64,000 bases of DNA from Ferrovibrio sp041906005. GTDB taxonomy: Bacteria; Pseudomonadota; Alphaproteobacteria; Ferrovibrionales; Ferrovibrionaceae. The stretch is taken from the NCBI RefSeq assembly GCF_041906005.1, contig NZ_JAYRJY010000001.1:1178001-1242000 (forward strand), written 5' to 3'. The notes beneath the pieces were generated by a model. The model was not told the DNA's origin and did not search any database. It saw only the letters and a program-made list of their open reading frames with translations. Below, one piece after another: positions 34,366 through 46,800 of this stretch (positions are counted from its first letter, which is position 1; each line of letters starts with the position of its first letter). Position numbers and translations under genes: made by a program.

Positions 34366-34764
34366 ATGAGCACGGCCAACTTGCATCGCCAGGACAGCCT
34401 GGAAGCAGATTCCCTGCTGACCCAGAAGGACCTTGCCGCGCGATGGCGCTGCTCGCTCTCCTATATACAGAAGTGCGACCTAGCCTACTTGCCGCCCCGC
34501 TGTACTGTGCTCCCCGGCCAGATCCGGTACCGGCTCTCGGATGTCCTTTTATTCGAGGCATCTAGGGTCGATCGAACCCATCCGCTTTTCGCCCTAGCCA
34601 ATGTCTCTAGGGAAGCTTCTCCGCAGCCTCGTGCCGGCCGACCGGCAAGACCGCCGGCGTCCCATCCTGGATTTCCGATTCGCCTGCCCGAGATGGCCAA
34701 TCCGCGCCCCCGGCGGGGCGGGCGCAAACCGCGGCCTGCCATCATCGAGGGGGAATCGGCGTAG
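34366..34764 (+). CDS. Small HTH protein, excisionase/MerR-like (HTH_17 type)
   Basis: The 132-aa protein has a winged-helix DNA-binding unit at about residues 17-68 (LTQKDLAARWRCSLSYIQK then GQIRYRLSDVLLFEAS), the pattern of excisionase-like HTH_17 proteins. The remainder is basic and rich in Pro and Arg. Its place 265 bp inside the left att suggests a recombination directionality factor left after loss of the integrase gene, or a regulator of the island. ATG at 34366 lacks a clear ribosome binding site; an in-frame TTG at 34216 is the upper limit. Confidence 0.6.
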   Translation: MSTANLHRQDSLEADSLLTQKDLAARWRCSLSYIQKCDLAYLPPRCTVLPGQIRYRLSDVLLFEASRVDRTHPLFALANVSREASPQPRAGRPARPPASHPGFPIRLPEMANPRPRRGGRKPRPAIIEGESA

Positions 34765-34821
34765 AAACTTACACTTGGGCTACAAATGCTATTCAGGCTC
34801 TTTCCCGGGGCGCATTGTCTA

Positions 34822-37800
34822 CTAGTGCCAATTCGCCGCGATCACCGGCAACAGATCGCCTTGGTATGCGGCAGGCAATGTAGTCTGCCCCGGTGCAGGA
34901 GCTGAAAAGGTCGCCATAGCGTTTACCAAATTGTCAACGTTGTCGTTCGACAGAACCTTGCCATCATTCGTGCGGAATTGCTCGATCTGATGAGTAGCAC
35001 CCACATACCAGTCATCTATTGTTACCACATCAGTGGTGCCAATGATGGCCACCTGTAAATCATCGCCCGAACGAGAAAACCATAGCTGATCAGTGGAAAT
35101 GGAGGACTGAAACTGAACTATGTCATTATTCCCGACAGTGACATCACTATCCTGCACAGTATCACTGCCCCCCCCCCGACCAAAAATATACGTGTCATTA
35201 CCAAGACCGCCTAGCAGAGAATCGTTCCCACTAGCACCATCCAGAGTGTTACCCCCGGCATTCCCAATCAAAGTGTTTCCGAGACCGTTTCCAGTGGCAT
35301 TGATATTACCGCTCCCAATCAGAGTAATATTTTCAACGTTCGCCGATATAGTATAGCTGACAGATGATTGGGCAGTATCATTGCCTTCTCCGGCATTTTC
35401 GGTGATCACGTCGCTGGCACTGTCGATGATATAGACATCGTCACCGGCACCACCGATCAGCGTATCGTTGCCGGCACCACCATCCAGGATATTTGCCTGG
35501 GTTGTACCAGTCATCGTGTTATTCAGCGCATTACCGATGCCATTGATAGCACCACTGATGAGCGTCAGATTTTCGATATCGGATCCGAGAGCATAAGAAA
35601 TCCAAGAACGCACTGTATCCGTGCCACCGGTATCAACGACGGTATCACCGAAGTCATTGACTTCATATGTATCATTTCCTGCACCGCCATACATGGCGTC
35701 ATCTCCGGCGCCGCCGATGATGGTGTCATTGCGGTTGCCGCCGTAGATCGTATCGTTGCCGGCTCCGGCATCGATCGTGTTGCCGGTATAGGTTGTCGCC
35801 AGAACGGTGATTATATTGTCGAGTTCATTACCAGTTAGTGTGAAATTGTACCAATCGCTAATATAGAATTCGAGGTTCTCGATGTTCGCTGCAATTGTGT
35901 AGCTGGTCAGATGCGTCGATATGTGAATGGTATCAATTCCCTCTCCTTCATACTCGATGAATGCCCCACCATACGTTCCGCCATAATAATGATCATCGCC
36001 AGCCCCCCCATAAAAAGTAACCGACGCGGTCGCCGTTTGGTTCTGCAAGATATCATTGCCGCTGCCGCCATATATTGTGGAGTTCGCGCCCCACACTTGC
36101 AGCGTATCATTGCCAGCCCCGCCAATGAGCGTATTGGAAGCATTATTGGCGATAATAAAATTATCCAGCTCATTTCCCTCAAGCGTTATTCCGGTACTTT
36201 TACCGGTAATTGTCTCGATTGACGATCCCGCCATAAGCGTGAATGAGCTTGTAGCTTCTATTGAGTCATTGCCTTCCCCGGCATGCTCAACGACCACATC
36301 GTTGATGTTATCGACGTAGTAGTAGTCATTGCCCAGACCGCCGATCATCGTATCGGCGCCGCCGCCACCACTGATCTCGTCCTTACCCGAGCTGCCATAT
36401 ATCGTATTATTCTGACTGTTTGCCTCAAGCTTACCGGAACTCAGCATGTGAATTTCTTCTACATAAGACCCGACTTGCGTCCAGTATGTAAAAGATGAAT
36501 CAGCGTTGACATAAGCGATATCGTAGCCTTCGCCTGCATTCTCAGTAATAACGTCATATGTGCTGATATAATAAACATCATCGCCAGCACCGCCGATCAG
36601 CGTATCGTTGTTGCTGCCGCCATCGAGGATATTGTTGCCACTATTGCCGGTCAGGATATTGGCGAAAGCATTGCCGTAAGCATTCAGATCGGCCGTTCCG
36701 GTGAGGGTGATGTTGTCGATCGAGCCGCCAGACCCAAGTGCATAGCTAAACCCGACCATGATCGTGTCATTGCCGGAAATATCCGTGATGGTATCGTTGA
36801 CATCATCGACATAGTAAGTGTCGTTACCAGCGCCGCCATTCATCACGTCCGCGCCGGCACCACCGTCGATGATATTATTCCCGCTGTTGCCGGTGATGAT
36901 ATCGGCGCCATCGTCACCGGCGGCATTGATATGCGCCGTGCCTGTCAGCGTGATCTCCTCGATGTTACCCGTCGAGACAAAACTGACCGCACTCTGCACC
37001 CGATCGTAACCCTCGCCTGCGGCCTCCGTCACCGTGTCGCCGGCATTGTCGAGGACATAAAGATCGTCTCCGGTACCACCGATCAGGCTGTCTGCCCCCG
37101 CACCGCCATCCAGCGTGTCGTTGCCCGCACCGCCAGACAGAACATTCACTCCAGCATTACCGGTGATCACGTTGTTGCCATCGTCGCCAGTGCCGTTGGT
37201 GTTTGAAGCACCGGTCAGTGTCAGGTTCTCGATGTTGCCGCCTAGCGCATAGCTCACTGCCGTCAGGACCGTATCGGTGCCCTCTCCGGCCTGCTCCAGC
37301 ACGACATCGGCACTGCTGTCCACATAGTACGTGTCATTGCCCAACCCGCCGATCAGCGTGTCGGCGCCAGCGCCACCGTCCAGCGTGTCGTCCCCGCCCC
37401 CACCAGACAGGGTGTTATCGGCAATGTTACCGGTAATGATATTGCCAAGATCATTGCCTGTACCAACCGCCGCGCTACCGGTCAGAACAAGGTTCTCGAC
37501 GTTCGCGGTCAGAGCATAGTCGACGGCGGATTGCACCGTGTCAGTTCCCTGGCCAGCAACCTCTATAACAAGGTCACCTATATTATCTACATAATAGATG
37601 TCATTGCCGGCGCCACCGGACATGGTATCGGCACCCTCTTTGCCGTCTAGGGTGTTTGATTGACCTGAGCCGATTATAACGTTGTCGGCGGCGTTGCCGG
37701 TTGCTGTGGTATTGTTGGCGCTGCCGGTGAGAGTCAAATTCTCAAAATTCCCAGCAAGAACAAAAGAAATGCCAGAAACCACCGTATCTATGCCGTCATC

Positions 37801-40800
37801 AGCAAGTTCGGTCAGCGTGTCGCCAGCGTCGTAATAGTAAGTATCATCCCCCGCACCTCCGGCCATGACGTCGGCGCCTGAGCCACCGTCAAGCGCGTCA
37901 TTCCCCACATCTCCGAGCAACGTGTCATTGCCTTGATTACCATAGAGCGTATCATTGCCGCCGCCGCCGATAATTGTATTCACACCGCTATTGCCTGTGA
38001 TGACATTATCAGCGGCATTTCCTGTACCATTAATTGCAGCCGAACCTTGAAGGGTTAGATCCTCGACGTTACCCCCCATCGCATGACTGGCGGCTGCATA
38101 GACAAGGTCATAGCCCTCACCAGCATTCTCGACGATGCTGTCACCGGCATTGTCCACATAATATGTGTCGTTGCCGGAGCCGCCAATCATTGTGTCAGCG
38201 CCAGCGGCACCATTAATGCTGTTGTTTGCCGAATTTCCTTGAAGAATATTATCGACGGAGTTTCCCGTCAGACTTGTCGCCGTTCCAACAAGCGTGGCGT
38301 TTTCTAGGTTAGCCGCCAATGTATAGCTGAAATCAGCTATAATTGTATCAATACCTTCCCCGGCATTCTCAATAACTGTGTCACCGCCGTTGATTACATA
38401 TACATCGTTACCGGCGCCGCCAGACATCGTGTCATTTCCCGAAATACCATCGAGAATGTTATTTGCTGAATTACCATAAAGAACGTTATTACCAGAATTT
38501 CCAGTTGCGTTAATATTTCCAGCGCCCAGAAGCGTTAGATTCTCCAGGTTAGCCGCCAATGTATAGCTGATATACGACTGCACCGTATCGGTGCCGCTGC
38601 TGTCGATGATTTGATCGCCCGTATCATCAATGACGTAAACGTCGTTGCCTGCACCGCCATTGAGAATATCGGCCCCGCCGCCGCCGTCCAAAATATTGGC
38701 GCCGCCAGTGCCGGTTATAGTGTTTATTTGGCTATTCCCAGTTCCACTGGCTGCTACACCGGTGAGAATGAGATTCTCAACCCAATTCTGAAGAACAAAG
38801 TTAACGGAGGCGTAGACTGTGTCAGCCCCCTCGCCTTCGTTCTCCGAAACTATATCTGCGACATTATCAACGTAGAATGTGTCATTGCCGCTTCCGCCAA
38901 CCATTGTATCGGCGCCCGCGCCGCCATTAATGATATCGTCACCTGCGCCGCCAAGCAGGACGTTGGCACCTGAATTTCCGACGATGTTATTACTTTGACT
39001 ATCCCCAGTTATGCTGATGTTTTCTGCTCCAGTCAGGGTTATGTTTTCGATTCCACCGTAATCGAAGATCGAAAGATCAATCGAGACACTGGCGTAAACC
39101 GAGTCAAACCCCTCGTTTGCATATTCAATTATGATATCGCTATAACCATCAACATAATAAATATCGTCACCCAGACCGCCGATGAGCGTATCGACGCTTG
39201 CGCCACCGTCGAGAGTGTCATTTCCAGCGCCGCCGATGAGGGTATTTACCCCAGCATTGCCAGTAAGGACATTATCTTGGCCATTGCCCGTTCCATCAGT
39301 ATCCGCACTGCCGGTCAGAGTGAGATTATCGACATTCTCGCTGATTGAATAACTGGTCGAGGCCATGACAATATCAGTGCCGCCGCCGGGCAGCTCAATC
39401 ACCTGATCACCGAAGTTATCGACCACATAAGTGTCGTTACCGGTTCCACCAATCAGAATATCTGCACCAGAGCCGCCAACCAGAGTGTCATCGCCTGCGC
39501 CCGCATTGAGCGTATCGTCGCCCGCTCCACCGTCCAGTATATTATTCCCAGAGTTTCCGGTTAGCGCATTCGCTTCCGCATTACCTGTGACATTGATATT
39601 GGCGGTTCCACCAAGAACAACGTTTTCAACATTGGCCACAACACTAAGATCATAAGAAAAATTGACCTGAACAGCGTCAACCCCGCCACCTATAGCCTCG
39701 ACAATAGTATCGGCAACGCCGTCAATGACATAGGTATCGTTACCAGCTCCCCCAATCAGGGTATCCGCGCCGGCGCCGCCATCCAGGATATTGTTGCCGG
39801 CATTTCCAATAATGACATTATTCTGGGCGCTACCGATGCCATTCAGGTCTGCCGTGCCAAGAAGCTCTAAGTTTTCGATATTGCCACTGATCGTATAGCT
39901 GTAACTCGCTTTGACCGTGTCGTTTCCCTCGCCGGCATTTTCGGTGATTACATCGCTGGCACTGTCGACGATATAGACATCGTCACCGGCACCACCGATC
40001 AGCGTATCGTTGCCGGCACCACCATCCAGGATATTGTTGCCGGCATTTCCTGTAATGGTGTTGTTTACTGCATTGCCAGTTCCATTAAGGGCACCAGCCA
40101 GTAGCACAAGATTTTCAATTCCCTCGCTGAGGACATAGCTTGCCCCCGTATGAATAGTGTCCACGCCTCCAGTGTCGACAACTATGTCGCCTTCTGAATC
40201 AACAAAGTAAGCATCATTTCCTGCACCGCCATACATGGCGTCATCTCCGGCGCCGCCGATGATGGTGTCATTGCGGTTGCCGCCGTAGATCGTATCGTTG
40301 CCGGCTCCGGCATCGATCGTGTTGCCGGTATAGGTTGTCGCCAGAACGGTGATTATATTGTCGAGTTCATTACCAGTTAGTGTGAAATTGTACCAATCGC
40401 TAATATAGAATTCGAGGTTCTCGATGTTCGCTGCAATTGTGTAGCTGGTCAGATGCGTCGATATGTGAATGGTATCAATTCCCTCTCCTTCATACTCGAT
40501 GAATGCCCCACCATACGTTCCGCCATAATAATGATCATCGCCAGCCCCCCCATAAAAAGTAACCGACGCGGTCGCCGTTTGGTTCTGCAAGATATCATTG
40601 CCGCTGCCGCCATATATTGTGGAGTTCGCGCCCCACACTTGCAGCGTATCATTGCCAGCCCCGCCAATGAGCGTATTGGAAGCATTATTGGCGATAATAA
40701 AATTATCCAGCTCATTTCCCTCAAGCGTTATTCCGGTACTTTTACCGGTAATTGTCTCGATTGACGATCCCGCCATAAGCGTGAATGAGCTTGTAGCTTC

Positions 40801-43800
40801 TATTGAGTCATTGCCTTCCCCGGCATGCTCAACGACCACATCGTTGATGTTATCGACGTAGTAGTAGTCATTGCCCAGACCGCCGATCATCGTATCGGCG
40901 CCGCCGCCACCACTGATCTCGTCCTTACCCGAGCTGCCATATATCGTATTATTCTGACTGTTTGCCTCAAGCTTACCGGAACTCAGCATGTGAATTTCTT
41001 CTACATAAGACCCGACTTGCGTCCAGTATGTAAAAGATGAATCAGCGTTGACATAAGCGATATCGTAGCCTTCGCCTGCATTCTCAGTAATAACGTCATA
41101 TGTGCTGATATAATAAACATCATCGCCAGCACCGCCGATCAGCGTATCGTTGTTGCTGCCGCCATCGAGGATATTGTTGCCACTATTGCCGGTCAGGATA
41201 TTGGCGAAAGCATTGCCGTAAGCATTCAGATCGGCCGTTCCGGTGAGGGTGATGTTGTCGATCGAGCCGCCAGACCCAAGTGCATAGCTAAACCCGACCA
41301 TGATCGTGTCATTGCCGGAAATATCCGTGATGGTATCGTTGACATCATCGACATAGTAAGTGTCGTTACCAGCGCCGCCATTCATCACGTCCGCGCCGGC
41401 ACCACCGTCGATGATATTATTCCCGCTGTTGCCGGTGATGATATCGGCGCCATCGTCACCGGCGGCATTGATATGCGCCGTGCCTGTCAGCGTGATCTCC
41501 TCGATGTTACCCGTCGAGACAAAACTGACCGCACTCTGCACCCGATCGTAACCCTCGCCTGCGGCCTCCGTCACCGTGTCGCCGGCATTGTCGAGGACAT
41601 AGAGATCGTCGCCGGCACCACCGATCAGGGTGTCCGCTCCCGCACCGCCATCCAGCGTGTCGTTGCCAGCACCGCCAGACAGAACATTCACTCCAGCATT
41701 GCCGGTGATCACGTTGTTGCCATCGTCGCCGGTGCCGTTGGTATTGGAAGCGCCGGTCAGCATCAGGTTCTCGATGTTGCCGCCTAGCGCATAGCTCACT
41801 GCCGCCAGGACCGTATCGGTGCCCTCTCCGGCCTGCTCCACCACGACATCGGCGCTACTGTCCACATAGTACGTGTCATTGCCCAACCCGCCGATCAGCG
41901 TGTCGGCGCCCGCGCCACCATCCAGCGTGTCGTCCCCGCCCCCACCAGACAGGGTGTCGCTGCCATCAAGGCCAAGCAGGCTATCGGCACCGGCAGTCCC
42001 GGCAATGGCGTTGTCCAACGCGTTGCCGGTTCCTGAGAGACCGATGGTTCCAGTTAAAGTAAGATTCTCGACATTGTTGCCAAGCGTATAGGACGCAGCA
42101 ATGACGACCCCATCGATGCCTTCGTCCGTATTCTCGATCACCTGGTCGGCGGAGCTGTCCAGCAAATAGGCGTCACCGCCAAGGCCGCCGCTCAGGACAT
42201 CCGCGCCCGTACCACCATCCAGCGTATCGTCGCCCGCGCCTCCAGATATGACGTCGGCACCGGCACCGCCTGACAAGCTGTTATTGCCTGCATTGCCGAC
42301 GATCACGTTATTCATACTATTGCCAGCGCCATCGATATTGGCAGCGCCCGTCAGCGTCAAATCTTCGACAGTAGCGCCCAATGTGTAGCTGACATCAGCC
42401 TCGACTCGGTCGTGGCCTTCACCGGCCAGCTCGATGACGGCATCTTCGGCATTGTCGACGACATAGACGTCATCGCCCGCGCCACCCTCCATATTGTCGG
42501 CGCCAGCGCCGCCGGACAGAAGGTCATCGCCACTGCCGCCCTGGAGAACGTCAGCCCCGGCGCCGCCGGACAATGTGTCATTCCCCGCACCACCTCTGAG
42601 CGTATCGACCGCGTCGCCACCGGATAACAAATCGGCGCCATCGCCGCCATCGAAGTCGACTCCGGCAACACCGCTGTTTGTCAGTGTGTCGTTGCCAGCT
42701 GCGCCATACACGATTTCGGCATGTATCTGGCCGGCATCGAGAGAGACACCGGCCTCTCCTTGCACGATGACCATGTCAAGACCATCACCGGCATCAAGAT
42801 TCTGCACCAGATCTTCGGCATCGATCATCAATACATCGTTACCCGCGCCACCGGTCAGGGTATCGCTGCCGGCACCCCCGATCAGCGTATCGTTACCAGC
42901 CCCGCCATTGATATGGTCATTGCCGGCACCGCCATCCAGGCGGTCGGCTCCACCGCCCCCCGAGATGGCGTCGTTGCCGCCGGCTCCATCGATAGCCACA
43001 TCTGCATTGCCAGAGTTGCTGACGACATCGTCACCATCATCCAGAATGGCCACTTCGGCGTTCACTGCAGCCAGATCGAGACTGAGTCCAGCCGCTCCCT
43101 CGTAGACGATCTTGTCGATTCCGGCGCCGCCGTCGATATTCTGCAGCAGGTCTTCGGCATCGATGAAGATCGTATCGTTGCCAGCGCCGCCGTGAATGAT
43201 GTCGCTGCCGGCGCCGCCAACCAGCCAGTCGTTGCCGTTGGCGCCCGCCAGAATATCCGCGCCTCCATTGCCGTCGACCATCACATCGCCGGCGCCGGTC
43301 GCGGTGAATATGTCATTATCCAGCCCACCTGCGAGGTGGGTGGCCAAGGTACTGTCGAAAGTAAGATCGATCGCGCCCACATTGGTCCGGAAAGCGATGG
43401 ACGGACGATCCTCAAAGATCATGCGGGCCCACCCCTCGCCCAGCGCGGTAAAATTCTCAAATGTCACGCCAAGCCCGCCGTGAGCGAACCATACGTCATA
43501 GGCGGAACCCATGGTCTGGCCAAGCTGGCCAAAATTGGTCTGCGCCACCATCACATTGCCGCCAACGGTGGTGCCCAGCAGCGACGTGTTGAGAGAAATC
43601 GCGTAGATGCCAAGCCGATCCAGGCTTTTCAGCTCCCCCAGATCCGTCTTGCCGTTCTGATTGACATCCTGCCAGACTCGAACTTCACCATAGGCAGCAT
43701 CCTCATCTGAAAAGACGCCGTCTGCGTTGGTGTCGAGCGTTGCCAGGGCCGCGAAGCCGCTGGCCGCATTGGCCGGATCGTAATATTCGGAGAACATCTC

Positions 43801-46800
43801 CGAGATATTGTCGATATAGCCGTTATGATTGCGGTCATGGACTAGGAATCCGTCGCTGCCATCGATCCAGCCCGTATTCTCAAGGAAGCCGTCCATGTCC
43901 ATCTCGAACAGCACGCTGGACTGCTCCATGGAAATCATCTGCACGCCATCGCGCCCCAGATCGATCACGATGGGATCCGACCCAGTGCCTTGGGGCGCCG
44001 TTACGCTGCTGGCCTGCGTGCCACCGCCTCCGGTGCTGAACACATCATCCGGCAACGGTGGCTCATAACCATACTGGTCAGCGGTCGACGGGGTATCGAG
44101 CTGCAGGGATGCGGCCCGCTGCTGCACCTGCGCCCAGAAGTCGAGCACATCCTGAGGCGCACCGGTCAACGCAAATTCAAACAGCTCCGGATTATCCTGG
44201 TAGATGCCCCATTGCCGGCCAATATCGACATCGAGAATCAGTTGTTCCAAGCTGGTAGCGTCGGAATTCAGCAGAGCGCGCTTCATATAGACATCGCCAC
44301 CGGAAATCACGGTTCCTCGCAACGATTCAAGGGTGCCGTATTTCACCGCCTGCTGGATATCAGGGAAAGAATTTCCCCCCGCATAGAAGACCGGCCCATT
44401 GGCGAAATAGGCATACCCGACTGTGCCACCCGGTTGGACTGCCGTACCGCCAATGGTCTCGACCATTCCGTTCAGCATGTCTATTGCGCCGGTGGCCATA
44501 CCGATGGGAATCTGCACATCGCCGCCATTGTCAGAGCCCGTGCTCCCCAGCACCCACTGCCCATCGACGAAGTTTACATTGGCGTTCGCATTGGGGCCGA
44601 CTGAGGATCCGGGGCCGAACAAACCACCGATGGCATTGCCAATGAATGACCCCAGGGTTGAACCAAGAAACGTCCCAAGTCCGGGAATGACGCTACCGGC
44701 GTAAGCGCCGATCGCCGAGCCAATTTGCCCACCTATTGAAGCGCCCAAGCCATTGCCGTGGAACAATTGCGTCGCCAGTTGGTTAGCGAAGTAACTGCCG
44801 ACAGCGGATGGAACAGCCGTACCGATCGTTCCACCCAGCGTAATGGGCTCGTTTGTAATTGGGTTTCTGTAAGGCCAGCCCTTCGCTTCATGCAGTACCT
44901 GCCCGGCATAGTAACTACCTGTAGCCGTTCCGCCCGATCCCCCTACAAGCTCTCCATATTTTTCATCGACGCCAAGGACACCGGCCAGCTTTTTTCCGAA
45001 ATAGGAACCAGCGAAGCCGCCGATGGCACCTTGAAAGGAACCGGACAAGTCATCCTTGAAGTCAGCAAGATTTATATCGTCTGCGTGGCCACTGGCGATA
45101 TTTGACAGCAGATAGCTGCCGATTGTACTTGAAAAGGTCGACGTAAAAAGGGCGAAGGCAACATTGTTGGTTTCAAAGAGACTCGCCAGCTGTGAGCCGA
45201 TAATCGAGCCAATTGTCCCCGCCACCTGGACGGCCAAGACCTCCGGATCGAACTGCGGCTGCTTTCGCGCATTGCGCATTTCACTGAGGGAAACATCTTC
45301 ACCGAAGACCGCCTCTTGGAAACTGTAGGTATTTGGCTCACCCAGGATTTCGCCAGATACCGGGTCGAGGGTATATTCGATCAGAACATTGCCACCTACC
45401 ACTTCATAGCGTCGGCTTACCCATTGCCCAAGACCTGGATCATACTCCAGAGACACTGCGTCTGCGCCACCGGAATCCGATCCCATGTCGAACCAGTATT
45501 CCTCGCCGTCGCCCTCCACATCAGCGATGCCAGACAGGTCAGTTTGAATGCCCGATGTTTGCAACGCATCGAGGAAACTTGGGTCGATCGCTACACCATT
45601 GATCCCTTCAAGCTCGCGGCCGACATAGTTTCCAAACTCATCAAAATTGGCACCGAAGGACGCGTAGTTTGCATTCGCACCAGAGCCATAGTCTTCGTGC
45701 TGCGTTATTTTCGGATTGGTTGGCGGAATCTCCCCCTGATTGAATACATATTCTTCGCTGTAGCCTGCATCCAAATATCGCGTGGCGCGGATAGTTGTGA
45801 CACTTCCATTATCCCACCCCTCAACCTGTATGAGATTTCCCCCGCTACCCCTGAACACCTCTTTTCGAACCTGATAGACGCCGCCATCATCGTCGGCGAC
45901 TTCATACTCCTCTACCGAAATGGGATCGACTTCGGTTGAAGGAACACCGCCAACGCTTCCAAGCTGGGTGGGGAGATTAGCAGCGATAGAGCCATATTGC
46001 GTGGCCTGCCCCTGCAGGATCGGCGGCAAGTCACCGGACTTCGTCAACCGCCGAAGATATTCCTTGTAACCATCTTCGTATTTACCCGCCATTGTCTTCT
46101 GAATATCATTCAGGCGGTTTGTGGCATCTGGATCATCAATCCCCGCCCTCAAGGGGTTCAGGACCTTTTGCTCTATATCGGCGGCGGTGTACCCAACCTG
46201 ACCGAGCTTTTTCGCGAGGGCTGCAGATTCTTCTGCAATCCTACTGAGAGCCGCGTCGAGCGCGGCGCCCGTCAGCGGGTTGCCATTATCATCTTTGAGG
46301 GGGTTGAATGCTTCAGCAGCCACACCTCTACGGTTTTGGAATCCCCGCAGCACATCAACATTTTGCGTAAGAGAGTTAGAATTTTTGAGAAGCTCAAGCC
46401 AAACACCGACGCGATCGTTTGAAGCGAGAGCTGATGCCAAGCCGGAACCGATAAGATTCGGAGAATGATAGGCGGTATCGATCACACTGCGCAAACGATC
46501 CGACCCCTGGATTCCAGCTAAATCTTTTGGGCTACTCGGATTACCCCCAAGTGATTGGAAAACGGCATTTGCGCCATCTGTGCCGAGCGAATTCTTAAGC
46601 CTACTATAAAGCTTTTCGCTAGCATCGCTTAGCGCATAGTCGATTCCATTGTTTATCTGAGCATCATTCAAGGTTAACTTGAAAATTCCGCCGTCAGCTG
46701 GTGCAATTTTTAATTCATCAACCTTTGCTCTCGCAGCTGAAACGTTCCCGTTGTTAAGAAAGCGCGCTATTGTATCAAGGTTGTTTTTATCTGCCTGAGA

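Noticed and set aside
36818..42091. Many short plus-strand frames across the RTX gene, several rich in Pro and Ser and repeated
   Set aside because: They are antisense translations of the GGxGxDxLx repeats and recur because the repeats recur.
34822..43300. Regular short repeats that could suggest a CRISPR array
   Set aside because: They are coding repeats in one open frame, diverged and without unique spacers of constant length; no cas genes are present.
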